64,000 nt of DNA from contig NZ_JADEWZ010000027.1 of assembly GCF_015207425.1 (NCBI RefSeq), positions 1-64,000 of the forward strand, in the 5' to 3' direction. The notes under the pieces are model-generated. The model did no database searches and was not told the DNA's origin. It saw only the letters and a list, made by a program, of their open reading frames with translations. A program made the translations under genes and the position numbers. This document shows, one piece after another, positions 51,104-60,294 of this stretch (position 1 is its first letter; each line of letters opens with the position of its first letter). The DNA is from Lusitaniella coriacea LEGE 07157 (GTDB taxonomy: Bacteria > Cyanobacteriota > Cyanobacteriia > Cyanobacteriales > Spirulinaceae).

Positions 51104-52450
51104 TTATTTGCCGTCAACGGGCAGCCAAACAATAAAAGTCGTTCCAGGGTTCCCAGAGGAAGGATTAGCTGCGTCAGGATTGGGGCTAACTAATTCTATT
51201 TCACCGTGCATTTGTTCGATTAGGTTTTTCGCGATCGCGAGTCCCAATCCACTCCCCGAAATTTCTCCTTGTTCTTGCACCCCTCGGTAGTGTCGCTCGA
51301 AAATGCGTTCTCGATCTCCCAGGGGGATTCCCAGCCCGTTATCGCGCACGGCAACCCCCTGTAATGTGCCGTGAGGCGTAGAACGAGTTAATCCCGCTTC
51401 AATCTCAACACAGCCGCCTCTAGGGGTGTATTTGAGGGCGTTGTCAATCAGGTTGCTCAACACTTCCCTGATGCCCCAGGGATCGGCGCAAACTAAAGGC
51501 AAACGGGCGGGAATAACTGCTTTTAATGTCAGTCCTCGTTCTTGAGCGATGGTCTGTGCGGAAAGAATGAGGGGCTGCAAGATGGCTTCGAGGGCAAGGG
51601 GTTCTTGAACGATGGCTTTTCCGGGAAGCAGGTAGGGCGCGACTGATTGGTCTTCACCGGGCAAAAGAAGGGGATCGGCAGGGGGAAGTAGGGAGGATTC
51701 TGTCACGACGGTTTTGAAGTAATCGTCTAGCTGTTGCAAGAATCCCTGTAGGCGGTCGCTTTCCCGAACAATGCCCTCGGCGACGGTACGATTGGCATCG
51801 TCAAAGCGCAATCGTTTGAGCAGAAGCTTGCTGAAGGTTCGCAAGGCGGTCATTGGGTTGCGCAGTTGATGTAGGAGATTGTCTAGAACCTCTTGTTGGA
51901 TGTGACGCAGGTTTTCTTGTTTGTGGAGTTGTTGGCGATACCATCTTTGCTGGCGATCGAGCGATCGCGCGATCGCTAAAGTTCTTGCCACGCGATCGAT
52001 CTGAATCAATTCCTCCGGAGTCCACTTGCGCTCTCTGCGACCCGCCACCAACAACCCCATGACCCCCTCTTGATAGATTAGGGGACGAGCCACTTGATAG
52101 CCCGGTTGAAAGGACTCCTCTTCTGGCTCTCCTGTAAAAGGCTCCCTCTCGTTAATAACATCTTGTTCTTGATGAGATCCTGGAGTGTCGAGCAAATGCT
52201 GTTGGGAGAGGGCGAGTAACGGCGATAATTCTCCTTCTTGGGTTTTCCCCTCTTCCCAAGACCAAACTTCGCGAGCATCGGGATAAACGACAATCGGAAT
52301 GAGCTTGGGAGCCGATTGTACTAAATCTTCTGTTAAGTAAACGCCACACCAAGCTGCTCCCAACCCTTGCGTCAACAGAGCAACTTGAGATTGGCAGAGA
52401 TCGACAAACTCCGAACTGGAATGCGCGAGCAGAGATGGGGAGTGAGGCAT
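51104..52450 (-). CDS. Soluble GAF histidine kinase, Hik2/CSK-like
   Basis: A 448-residue cytoplasmic kinase. Residues 10-165 form a GAF domain that includes C19 and C35. The H box is LLHQLRNPMTALRTFSKLLL with phospho-acceptor H194, an unusual variant lacking the common HE/HD pair and similar to cyanobacterial Hik2 and the plastid CSK kinase as I recall them. The ATPase domain has NLIDNALKYTPRGG, DNGLGIP and GSGLGLAIAKNL. Hik2-type kinases are reported to sense redox or salt state through a GAF-bound cofactor held by an N-terminal Cys; whether C19 does so here is inference. No response regulator adjacent. Confidence 0.72.
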   Translation of the reverse strand: MPHSPSLLAHSSSEFVDLCQSQVALLTQGLGAAWCGVYLTEDLVQSAPKLIPIVVYPDAREVWSWEEGKTQEGELSPLLALSQQHLLDTPGSHQEQDVINEREPFTGEPEEESFQPGYQVARPLIYQEGVMGLLVAGRRERKWTPEELIQIDRVARTLAIARSLDRQQRWYRQQLHKQENLRHIQQEVLDNLLHQLRNPMTALRTFSKLLLKRLRFDDANRTVAEGIVRESDRLQGFLQQLDDYFKTVVTESSLLPPADPLLLPGEDQSVAPYLLPGKAIVQEPLALEAILQPLILSAQTIAQERGLTLKAVIPARLPLVCADPWGIREVLSNLIDNALKYTPRGGCVEIEAGLTRSTPHGTLQGVAVRDNGLGIPLGDRERIFERHYRGVQEQGEISGSGLGLAIAKNLIEQMHGEIELVSPNPDAANPSSGNPGTTFIVWLPVDGK

Positions 52451-52706
52451 TGGTGCGAGAGAGTACCTTAAGGCGTTACGCGAACTTGTTGCAGATTTTA
52501 CTTTTTGTGAAGAACGTTTTCTCTCGATCGCGGCTGTTTATGGAAAGAACCAACTCGATTAAGCGAGGCACAGTATTGATTTGACGTTGATTTAACGGAG
52601 AATTAAATATTTCTTATCGATCTCCGCTCAACCCTTGATATTTTCGATCGAACCGGATATACTGAACGTCGGCTTTTGTAACCCAAAATACAGCTATCAG
52701 CCGGAC

Positions 52707-52714
52707 GAGGAGGT
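52707..52714 (+). promoter_or_regulatory. Shine-Dalgarno deciding a TTG start
   Basis: GAGGAGGT ends seven bases before TTG at 52722. It shows that the gene starts at this TTG and not at the more distant ATG. Confidence 0.7.
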
Positions 52715-52721
52715 AAACAGA

Positions 52722-53042
52722 TTGGCCAGAAAACGCAAGCGCAAGAGTCGCCGCCGCCAAGAAGGACGAAAGATCCTAGAGTTAGTACCTCAGTATAACC
52801 TGGAAAGTGGCGAAGATAAACCCGTAACAGCAGCGCGGAAATACATCTCCTTGCAAGGGATTAATCCTCCAGCACTACTGATCGTTAAACGAAACGAACA
52901 TACGACGGATCGTTACTTCTGGGCTGAGAAAGGTCTATTTGGAGCGCAGTACGTTGAGGAAAATCATTTTCTTTTCCCCAGTTTACGATTCATCGCTCCC
53001 CAAAATAGTAAAACTCCCTTGGCTGCTGCGGTTAGTCAATGA
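52722..53042 (+). CDS. DUF3155 protein
   Basis: A 106-residue basic protein starting at TTG. The opening LARKRKRKSRRRQEGRKIL is strongly basic; the body has VPQYNLESGEDKPVTAARKY and FWAEKGLFGAQYVEENHFLF, the pattern of the cyanobacteria-specific DUF3155 family. The basic start suggests RNA, DNA or ribosome contact, which is inference. The gene ends before a clear terminator shared with the convergent CCB-like gene. Confidence 0.8.
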   Translation: MARKRKRKSRRRQEGRKILELVPQYNLESGEDKPVTAARKYISLQGINPPALLIVKRNEHTTDRYFWAEKGLFGAQYVEENHFLFPSLRFIAPQNSKTPLAAAVSQ

Positions 53043-53084
53043 AAGTTCAAATTTAAGCCTGTGGCACATCGGCGACTCAGGCTA

Positions 53085-53114
53085 GCCCCCTTCAGACTTC
53101 AATGACTAGGGGGC
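53085..53114. terminator. Bidirectional terminator
   Basis: GCCCCC and GGGGGC form a stem around a 18-base loop, followed by ATTAATTATTTT on the right. It lies between the convergent DUF3155 and CCB-like genes and can serve both. Confidence 0.6.
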
Positions 53115-53119
53115 ATTAA

Positions 53120-53668
53120 TTATTTTGGCACTTCAGATTTAAGTGTTTTTTGGAGCGATGCGAGTTCGTCTCGATGGGCGGTAACCGCGATCGCGCGCTT
53201 GCCCTGCTTGGGGTCTTCTGTCCCCCGAACTTCCAAGGTTGCTTGCTCCAAACGACCCGCTTTCCGCCAGTAAAACCAACCCGCCAAGGGAGAGAGGAGA
53301 AGGAGGGAAAGGGGGATTTTTCCAGATTCAGGAAACCCAAAAGATAATACCAAAGCAAGACAGAGCAAGCCACAAGCTGCCAGTCCGGATAAAAAAATAG
53401 CAAGCCATCCACTCGGACGAACTGCCCCTTCAAAGGTTAATTTCTGTTGGGCGGGATCGACTGCAATAATGCGATAGGAGCGCTGCTCGAAGTAACTTTG
53501 CAAGCGATCGAGTAAAGACTTTTCCTCCCCTTCGGGAATCAATTCAATGCGTTCGGTGCGATCCTTAACGGAAGCGCGGATGAAGAAGAAAAGACCGACC
53601 AATAACAATAGGGTCAGAAAAAAAGTTGACGATAAAATAGGTGAGTTCACGGGGATGGAAAAATACAA
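53120..53668 (-). CDS. CCB2/CCB4-like cytochrome b6f cofactor assembly protein
   Basis: A 182-residue membrane protein. Helix one is LSSTFFLTLLLLVGLFFFI, followed by ASVKDRTE, a soluble domain with LQSYFEQRSYRIIAVDP, then two further helices (AIFLSGLAACGLLCLALVL and LSLLLLSPLAGWFYW) and a soluble tail. This matches the DUF2930 family, related to plastid CCB2/CCB4, which help attach heme ci to cytochrome b6. The start is TTG at 53668 or GTG at 53650. Role in the b6f complex is by family similarity. Confidence 0.7.
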   Translation of the reverse strand: MYFSIPVNSPILSSTFFLTLLLLVGLFFFIRASVKDRTERIELIPEGEEKSLLDRLQSYFEQRSYRIIAVDPAQQKLTFEGAVRPSGWLAIFLSGLAACGLLCLALVLSFGFPESGKIPLSLLLLSPLAGWFYWRKAGRLEQATLEVRGTEDPKQGKRAIAVTAHRDELASLQKTLKSEVPK

Positions 53669-53895
53669 ATGAGGGATGAGAGAAATTCAGAGAGTGTGAA
53701 GTTGCTGGGACGTTCGCGATCGATCTGCGAATCCCAACTGAACAATACCTATTGTCCCTCTTTTTTGTTCTTACTGCCGATCGCGCGACTCTCGCAGATC
53801 CCACAGCATCCAACCCGATTGAATCAATGACAAAACTTCAGGTCGCCAGTGTCAGACAAACAACCTGTTTTTAAGATCCGCCTTGCGGCGCGTTC

Positions 53896-54261
53896 CTAAA
53901 TGGCTTGGTTTTCCCCGGTTGTATAATCTTGCCAGAAACGGGCTAATTCACCCGCTTGTCGCTTGGCGCGATCGCAAACAATATACATTCGGCGAGGTCG
54001 CCCTCGTCCTTCCACTTTTTTCCAATATCCCGCGATCGTCTCTTCTTTTTCCAGGAACTTCAAAGCCCCATACAAAACAGTATCAGAGAGCCGATACATG
54101 GGATAATCCTGCTCTAGTTGCTCGATCAGTTCGGTTCCGTAGGACTCTCCCTGAAGCAGAATATACAGGATATAGCAAACCGCCAATTCTTTATTCAAGT
54201 AATGCGGCGGCGGATCGTGAAAAAACTTATAGATGTCTTCGAGTTTCATCGTATAGTCCAT
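53896..54261 (-). CDS. PadR-family transcriptional regulator
   Basis: A 121-residue winged-helix protein. The recognition region is ELIEQLEQDYPMYRLSDTVL, followed by FLEKEETIAGYWKKVEGRGR and PRRMYIVCDRAKRQAGE, the classic PadR wing. The ATG at 54261 with a GGGAAG ribosome site is used; a longer frame reaches 54315. PadR-like Pex of Synechococcus modifies the circadian period and looks similar in layout, but I cannot claim orthology. Neighbours give no clue to target. Confidence 0.82.
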   Translation of the reverse strand: MDYTMKLEDIYKFFHDPPPHYLNKELAVCYILYILLQGESYGTELIEQLEQDYPMYRLSDTVLYGALKFLEKEETIAGYWKKVEGRGRPRRMYIVCDRAKRQAGELARFWQDYTTGENQAI

Positions 54262-55222
54262 CAAAACTTCCCAAATAACTTGTTGAATAGTGAAAGCGTT
54301 CCGATAAAGATGCACGAATGAGAGAGTGAGTTATTCCTAAATCGATCCTCCATCGACTTTGCGCTTTTCTCCGCCGTTGTTCGGATTTTCACAGAAATAG
54401 AGGATAAATAAATGTCCTCATTATATTGCGTTGGAGCGTTCCTGCTGAATTCTGCTTTGGGAACTGGCATAACTTTAATCTTCATTGACCCGTCCAATCT
54501 AGTTGAAAATTGCTTTAGTGCTATCAAGGGGTATTACCCCTTATTTCACTTACCTGAATTGCCAACTGTATTTTGGAGTCCGATATATTGTTATCGCCAG
54601 AAGGCTAAAGAATTAACCCCTAACGACTGCTTTTGAAAGAAGCTAATCCCCACAAGAATTTCAACTCTCGCAAGTTTCTCATCCAGTTTTGGGAAGGACT
54701 CTCTTGCCAAGCAGTGTTGTATTGATTGACCCCGATCGAGTTCATGAGTAACGCAATGAAAGCATTTGAGGCTAGCATTACTAATATACAAGCTAGCTGC
54801 CTGCTGTGGATCGGAAGAAATCATTTCCGTTCGGTATTTATGCAGAAATTTCACAAAACGGTTTGTCATTACTCGCAAACTCGCCGATTCACTCCGAAAA
54901 ACGGCAATAAGTAGGGGTTGAAAAATGTCGATGCACGCAGAACCCTTAGCAAAGCGCCAGTACTCATAACCTACACTTCCCCCTTACCCGACTCCTGAAA
55001 TTTGAAAAAAGTTCTCCAGGGGAAATTTATGGCGATTTAGGCTCAACTTCCCAAGCGTTTACCTCAAAATAAGAATTTGAAGCGCCCGAACCTCTTCCTC
55101 GCCCTTCATGAGTTCCCTTAAGCTAGGCGGTTTTGTCTGCGTCTATAATAATTATGAGCGAGAAGGGTCGCGATCGCGCGTGTGAATACTTAGCGATCCT
55201 AACTTAAATTTTCTAACGCTTT
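54262..55222. other. Gene-free region of about 960 bp
   Basis: Short frames at 54412-54636 and 54591-54878 overlap each other on opposite strands and show no family features or ribosome sites. The region is AT-rich near 54400-54620. It may contain decayed sequence; I see nothing definite apart from HIP1 near 55170, just before the DUF3611 gene. Confidence 0.4.
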
Positions 55223-55798
55223 ATGAAAAATCAGTTCTCTGAAATTACGACTCCTCCCCCCGCCGCAATTCAGCGCGTTTCCTCCGAACTCAAATGGGCG
55301 GGGAATATTGGCTTTTGGGTACAACTCGTTCTCGGTGTTGTTTCTTTGGTCACTGTTCTTTTTTCTGCTCCCAGTCTCATTAACAGTGAAAATACAATTA
55401 CCCAGGGAACTGGATTTGGCGTTTTTTCAGCTATTTGTGGGTTAATCGTGCTTGCGGTGGGGATTTATTTCTCTTTTCGTTATATCGCGATCGCGCGACT
55501 CCTACAAAATGCAAACCCCGCTGAACGCCCCAAAAAAGTTGACACCCTCAAAATCATCCGCATCGGATTGATGGTCAACTTACTAGGACTATTACTAACC
55601 ATTATCGGCGCGGAAGCAATTGTGGGGATCGTCCTGCTCAAATCCCTAGCGCGCCCTCAACTCGCCCTCGGTTCCGACCCCAGAGAGTTTGTCAACTCCA
55701 TCGACTTACTCGTCATTCAAGCCAATACCAACACCATCGCTGCACACTTTGCAGGGATTGTCTCTTCCCTATCCCTGTTAAACCGCATCACAAAATAA
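55223..55798 (+). CDS. DUF3611 membrane protein
   Basis: A 191-residue protein with four predicted membrane segments (about residues 30-52, 66-88, 112-138 and 165-185). The first is preceded by the conserved [20 protein letters not shown]. This pattern is that of the DUF3611 family found in cyanobacteria and plastids. Function unknown. It lies just upstream of serS on the same strand. Confidence 0.8.
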   Translation: MKNQFSEITTPPPAAIQRVSSELKWAGNIGFWVQLVLGVVSLVTVLFSAPSLINSENTITQGTGFGVFSAICGLIVLAVGIYFSFRYIAIARLLQNANPAERPKKVDTLKIIRIGLMVNLLGLLLTIIGAEAIVGIVLLKSLARPQLALGSDPREFVNSIDLLVIQANTNTIAAHFAGIVSSLSLLNRITK

Positions 55799-55868
55799 TT
55801 GCCTCCCCGAAGGCTACAAAAGTGCGGTTTACTTGATTAATACTGAATCATCAGAATCGCAAAAATCC

Positions 55869-57152
55869 GTGCTAGATATCAAGCAAATTCGAGAAAATAC
55901 AGAAGCAGTTCAAGAGAAACTCAATCGCCGCAGTCCCGACGGCTACGAGATTCAGTCTATTTTAGAATTAGACCGGCAACAGCGAGAAATAGAAGTCCGT
56001 CGCACCCAACTGCAAGCGCGCAGTAACGAAATTGGGAAACTCATCGGTCAGAAAATCAAAGGTGGCAGCGATCCCAAGGGTTCAGAGATTAGGGAACTGA
56101 AAAATGAGGGAAATGACCTAAAAACTCAATTATCCAGCTTAGAACCCCAGGAAAAGGAGTTAAAAGCCCAAATTGAAACGCGATTGTTGCAACTGCCCAA
56201 CTTACCCAGCCCATCGACTCCCCTGGGTAAAAGTGAAGCCGAGAATGTAGAAATTCGGCGCTGGGGAGACGAATATTTACCGCAAAACCCTAAAATTTTG
56301 CCCCATTGGGAAATCGGCGAACAGCTTGGGATATTGGACTTCAAACGAGCCGTCAAGGTCGCTCAGAGTCGCTTTGTCAGCTTAATGGGTGCGGGAGCAG
56401 CTTTGGAGCGAGCCTTAATCAATTTTATGCTCGACCGACAAATTGCGGCAGGTTATAGGGAGGTTATGCCTCCGGTATTGATCAATAGCTCGGCTTTAAT
56501 GGGAACGGGACAGTTGCCCAAATTTGCAGAGGAAAGTTTTAAATGTGCGGAGGATGACTTGTGGTTGACTCCCACTGCGGAAGTTCCTCTCACCAATTTG
56601 TACCGGGACGAAATTTTAGACGCAGCACAATTGCCGATTCATCACTGTGCTTACACCCCTTGTTTTCGCCGAGAAGCGGGAAGTTATGGGAAGGACACGC
56701 GGGGACTGATTCGCTTGCACCAGTTCAATAAGGTGGAGTTGGTTAAACTGGTTCGTCCCGACACTTCTGAAGCGGAACATCAGGCAATGCTCGACAATGC
56801 AACGGCAATTTTAGAGGCGCTGAAGTTACCTTATCGCGTTATCGAATTGTGTAGCGGCGATTTGGGATTTAGCGCGACAAAATGCTACGACATTGAGGTT
56901 TGGTTGCCCTCGTCAGACACCTATCGAGAGATTTCGAGTTGTTCCAATTGTATGGATTTTCAAGCGCGACGGGCGAATATTCGTTTTAAGGAAGCAGGGA
57001 AAAAAGGAACACAATTTGTGCATACTCTTAATGGTTCTGGTTTGGCGGTGGGACGAACGATGTCGGCGATTTTAGAGAATTATCAACAACCGGATGGTAC
57101 GGTGAGAATTCCGGACGTTCTTCAGTCTTATTTGGGTCGAGAGGTGCTTTGA
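55869..57152 (+). CDS. serS: Seryl-tRNA synthetase
   Basis: A 427-residue class II synthetase. Long N-terminal coiled coil ([19 protein letters not shown]), motif 2 [18 protein letters not shown] and motif 3 [19 protein letters not shown] are all intact. The GTG at 55869 is chosen because it gives the usual start [14 protein letters not shown]; a TTG at 55833 would add 12 residues. It charges tRNA-Ser with serine. Confidence 0.95.
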   Translation: MLDIKQIRENTEAVQEKLNRRSPDGYEIQSILELDRQQREIEVRRTQLQARSNEIGKLIGQKIKGGSDPKGSEIRELKNEGNDLKTQLSSLEPQEKELKAQIETRLLQLPNLPSPSTPLGKSEAENVEIRRWGDEYLPQNPKILPHWEIGEQLGILDFKRAVKVAQSRFVSLMGAGAALERALINFMLDRQIAAGYREVMPPVLINSSALMGTGQLPKFAEESFKCAEDDLWLTPTAEVPLTNLYRDEILDAAQLPIHHCAYTPCFRREAGSYGKDTRGLIRLHQFNKVELVKLVRPDTSEAEHQAMLDNATAILEALKLPYRVIELCSGDLGFSATKCYDIEVWLPSSDTYREISSCSNCMDFQARRANIRFKEAGKKGTQFVHTLNGSGLAVGRTMSAILENYQQPDGTVRIPDVLQSYLGREVL

Positions 57153-57252
57153 TTCTTTTGAAAATTTAGCCCAGAGAGGGAAGACTGCCGAGCGCAACGC
57201 AGTTATAATGCTGAAGTGTCACGCTGTCAATTTTTTGGTATTCCCTCAATTT

Positions 57253-58236
57253 ATGAGTTTTTCGATCGAGCGTTTCTTTTCAGAGCCTGCTAAAGATGCG
57301 TATCAGAAAATTGTCGCCCCATATCAGTATGGGTTGAGTGTCGTTTTTTTGTGCGCGATCGCGGACCTAATTATTTTAATCGCGCCCACCCCCCAATTTT
57401 TTGAAGTTATCGAAATCCCCCTCAGCATCTCTGTTGGCGTAGCCGTCTGTTGGCTCGGATTTCGCTTATTTCGCCAAGTTTTCGATATCTATTTGCTCGA
57501 AGCCGCACTTCAACGCAACCGCAAAGTTGATAGTGAAATTCTACTCCTTGCAAAGTTTCTTGCCAATTCCGCGATCGTTTTAGTCGCCGTTCTTCTCTTT
57601 GCACAAACCCATAAAATTAATTTATTAGGTTTACTAGCAAGTTTGGGAATCGGCGGGATTGCGGTTGCATTTGCCGCACAAAAAACCCTAGAACAAGTCT
57701 TGGGGGGGATTGTAATTTATGTCGATCGTCCCTTCGTAATTGACGATTACATTCACCTTGCAGACGGAACATTCGGTCGTGTTGAATCAATTGGTTGGCG
57801 TTCGACTAAAATTCGCACATCCGGAAAAGGGAGTCTGGTTATCGTTCCCAATAATGTTTTGACTCAAGTCAACATTGAAAATTTAACCGGAGCGAAAAAA
57901 GTCATTTCCCTAATTTATTTGACCTTTCATCGGATTGTTCCTGAAGAAGAAAAAGCTCTGATTCGTCAAATCATTTTGGATAGTACCAAAGATATTTTTG
58001 GTATTGACTTTCGCAGCACTGAAGTCATTTTTAAGGACATTCAGCAACAGAAAAAAGGACTAACACAAGCTCAAATTAACTTCTTTCTTCTCGGTTCTGG
58101 TGAAGTGTCAATGGACTTAAGAAAACAACTACTCGATATTGCGAAGCAGAACATCACTCAAAAATTCAAGGAATATGGAATTGGCTTTGAACTTGAAGAA
58201 AAAACAATTAACGTCAACTCTCCAATAACCCTCTAA
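57253..58236 (+). CDS. MscS-family mechanosensitive channel (first of pair)
   Basis: A 327-residue MscS-type channel. Several membrane helices precede the pore helix region LLGLLASLGIGGIAVAFAAQ, followed by KTLEQVLGGIVIYVDRPFVI and a beta domain (VESIGWRSTKIRTSGKG, IVPNNVLTQVNIENL), as in MscS. The ATG at 57253 is preferred; 57208 would add 15 residues. It is followed after 3 bp by a paralogue. Such channels release solutes at low osmolarity, which fits the organism's glucosylglycerol metabolism, though the genes are far apart. Confidence 0.88.
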   Translation: MSFSIERFFSEPAKDAYQKIVAPYQYGLSVVFLCAIADLIILIAPTPQFFEVIEIPLSISVGVAVCWLGFRLFRQVFDIYLLEAALQRNRKVDSEILLLAKFLANSAIVLVAVLLFAQTHKINLLGLLASLGIGGIAVAFAAQKTLEQVLGGIVIYVDRPFVIDDYIHLADGTFGRVESIGWRSTKIRTSGKGSLVIVPNNVLTQVNIENLTGAKKVISLIYLTFHRIVPEEEKALIRQIILDSTKDIFGIDFRSTEVIFKDIQQQKKGLTQAQINFFLLGSGEVSMDLRKQLLDIAKQNITQKFKEYGIGFELEEKTINVNSPITL

Positions 58237-58239
58237 ATA

Positions 58240-59382
58240 ATGATAGAGAACCTTAAAGACATTCTCGATCCCTGGTTTCAATTTGATACAGAAACACAGC
58301 GATTTTTGATTCGTCTTGGCTTACAACTAGCAATATTTCTATTTTTTCTTCTTCTTTCCTGCTTAGTAGGACGCTATACTCCTGTATTAGTAAAAATGCT
58401 AGTTCAGCGTTTTTTTCCCAGTCAGGTTTCTAGCGTTTATGAAAACTTGCTCGAACCCCTCGAAAAGCTGCTAGAGATTACGGGAACAATAATTCTTATT
58501 TCTGTTTGCTTAAATCTCATTCAGGAATATCGAGGATTATACGATTTTCTTAGCTTTTTTGCCGACTTAACGGTTATTATTAGCGTTGCTTGGTTAGTGT
58601 CTCGCTTCTTTCGTCAATTCGTTCGCCGTTACGGGATTGCGACCATTCAAAAAGTGGGTTTAGAAGTCGATGAAATGTTGTTGGTTTTTGAAACTATTGC
58701 TAACCTCATTGTTGGTTTTGTCGCAGTTTTAGCCTTTGCTCAAAGCCAAAATGTCAACTTAATTGGTTTGCTCGCGGGTTTGGGGATTGGCGGTATTGCG
58801 GTTGCTTTTGCCGCACAGAAAACCCTAGAACAGATATTGGGAACTATTGTTCTTTATTTGGATCGTCCCTTTGTTCCCGGCGATTACATTCGCGTGAGCT
58901 TGAACCCTCATGCGGAAGATGTTTATGGACGCATTGAATCGATTGGTTTGCGTTCGACAAAACTCCGAACTACGGCGAAGGGAACCTTAACGATTATTCC
59001 CAATTCAACGCTTGCAAACTTGGATATTGAGAACATCACGCGAGGAAAAAAGGTGATGGTTTTACTTTACTTAGATTTTTTTAATATTCTCGCAGAACGA
59101 GAGCAAGCTTTAGTCGAACAAGTCGTACAAGAAAGTACAAATGCGCTGTTTGGGATCGATCCTGGAAGTACGAAAGTCAAACTTTTTGAACCGGAAGATA
59201 AACCGGGAACTCGTGCGAGGGTAACATTTTTTATTTTGGGTTCGAGCGAAAATTCAATTCAGCTTCGCAAACGTTTATTAGAGTTGGCGAATAAAACGAT
59301 TTCTAAGGAACTCAACAGTTACGAGATTAAATTTATGATGCAGGAACCGACGATTTATGTGGAATCGCCGATGACGATTTAG
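58240..59382 (+). CDS. MscS-family mechanosensitive channel (second of pair)
   Basis: A 380-residue paralogue of the preceding gene with a longer N-terminal membrane part. The pore region LIGLLAGLGIGGIAVAFAAQ and the beta domain GRIESIGLRSTKLRTTAKG are nearly the same as in the first protein, and both end with a P-M/I-T-I/L tail. The 3-bp spacing implies one transcript. Hetero-oligomer formation is conceivable but unproven. Confidence 0.88.
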   Translation: MIENLKDILDPWFQFDTETQRFLIRLGLQLAIFLFFLLLSCLVGRYTPVLVKMLVQRFFPSQVSSVYENLLEPLEKLLEITGTIILISVCLNLIQEYRGLYDFLSFFADLTVIISVAWLVSRFFRQFVRRYGIATIQKVGLEVDEMLLVFETIANLIVGFVAVLAFAQSQNVNLIGLLAGLGIGGIAVAFAAQKTLEQILGTIVLYLDRPFVPGDYIRVSLNPHAEDVYGRIESIGLRSTKLRTTAKGTLTIIPNSTLANLDIENITRGKKVMVLLYLDFFNILAEREQALVEQVVQESTNALFGIDPGSTKVKLFEPEDKPGTRARVTFFILGSSENSIQLRKRLLELANKTISKELNSYEIKFMMQEPTIYVESPMTI

Positions 59383-59417
59383 AGATTTCTATAGCGGAAT
59401 GGCACTGACTTAAGGCT

Positions 59418-59438
59418 GGTGGGCGCTGCCCACCCTAC
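59418..59438 (-). repeat. REP hairpin family A, third copy
   Basis: On the minus strand GTAG plus GGTGGGC-agc-GCCCACC, the same family as those bounding the transposase gene at 50282-51002. It shows that the family is dispersed. Confidence 0.7.
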
Positions 59439-59768
59439 GTGATTTCAAGGCTTTTGGCGATTTATTTACTCTTATTTCAGTGACATTCGTCTCTAGCGTT
59501 TCCTTAATCTGATAAGGGACACAACTTATAACTTGAGGAAATTGAGTCCCCACTATTTATCAAAGTTTAGAGATCGCAGTTTGAATGTCGAATCGCTTAA
59601 TTCTCTCTGATGAGGGATGAACGATTGGGGGAAAAATGAAATAATGACGCTACTCTTGGGTTAAGAAAATCAGAGTTTGCTCTGGATCGTTGAGGAACTA
59701 AAAAATAAGAAATTGACGATATTTGTGGTGATACGCTTTTTATCGATCGATAATTTGAAATACTATAA

Positions 59769-59891
59769 ATGCCCATGCGATCCTGGCTCAAACTTGACCT
59801 AGAATTGCATGGTCAGTGGTGGTTAGCTAGGGATTGTTTGCCAGGATGCACGAAGTTTTCAGTACGTTCTCGCCAACGCTACTCTACCTAA
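59769..59891 (+). CDS. Possible small protein (40 aa)
   Basis: An ATG frame of 40 codons, MPMRSWLKLDLELHGQWWLA followed by a Cys-containing basic tail. An AT-rich promoter-like stretch (TATAAA near 59763) precedes it and a hairpin with a T8 tract follows about 45 bp later. Composition is protein-like with three Trp. No family known to me. Confidence 0.3.
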   Translation: MPMRSWLKLDLELHGQWWLARDCLPGCTKFSVRSRQRYST

Positions 59892-59935
59892 CCCTCCACT
59901 CACAAAAGCTTGTCAATAACTTTATGGGAAAAGCG

Positions 59936-59964
59936 CGATCGCGTCCAGATCGCACTTTTTTTTG
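59936..59964 (+). terminator. Rho-independent terminator candidate
   Basis: GCGATC and GATCGC flank GCGTCCA, followed by CACTTTTTTTT. The left arm lies in a HIP1 site. It would end the small rightward frame before it. Confidence 0.5.
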
Positions 59965-59984
59965 CCCAATCGCGGTATAGCGCA

Positions 59985-60239
59985 TTAATTGCTTTTAATT
60001 TGCAAAGTCGAGAGAATTTGCTCAAAAGCCTGTTGATAGGCGCGATTTTCCTCTGCATCTCGATACTTTTCTTCCAATTGAGCCTGACTCACCACGATAA
60101 AATTCGTTTTATCCGAACTGGGGAACGCAACATTTTGGGTTTGAAACAATCCTTCAGAACGAAACGCGATCGCGCAATTTAATGAAAACGCTATTCTGAA
60201 AAGAGCAGCACGCGCTTTTTTTTGCAAAAGACTGTACAA
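59985..60239 (-). CDS. Doubtful small protein
   Basis: A TTG-started frame of 84 codons. The second half (SQAQLEEKYRDAEENRAYQQ) is helical and protein-like, the first half less so. It lies opposite and just before sbcC. Kept only as a possibility. Confidence 0.25.
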   Translation of the reverse strand: MYSLLQKKARAALFRIAFSLNCAIAFRSEGLFQTQNVAFPSSDKTNFIVVSQAQLEEKYRDAEENRAYQQAFEQILSTLQIKSN

Positions 60240-60294
60240 CAGAGCAAACGTACTGCTATGTATTAAGAAATAAACCTCTAGTTGTTCAGGCTGA

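Larger units (their letters stand above)
59383..60294. other. Intergenic region with REP, small frames and a hairpin
   Basis: Contains a REP hairpin (59418-59438), a 40-codon Trp-containing frame (59769-59891), a possible terminator (59936-59964) and a weak leftward frame at 59985-60239. No larger gene is supported. Confidence 0.5.

Noticed and set aside
54412-54878. Two overlapping short frames as genes
   Set aside because: Opposite strands, no ribosome site and no domain; treated as empty sequence.
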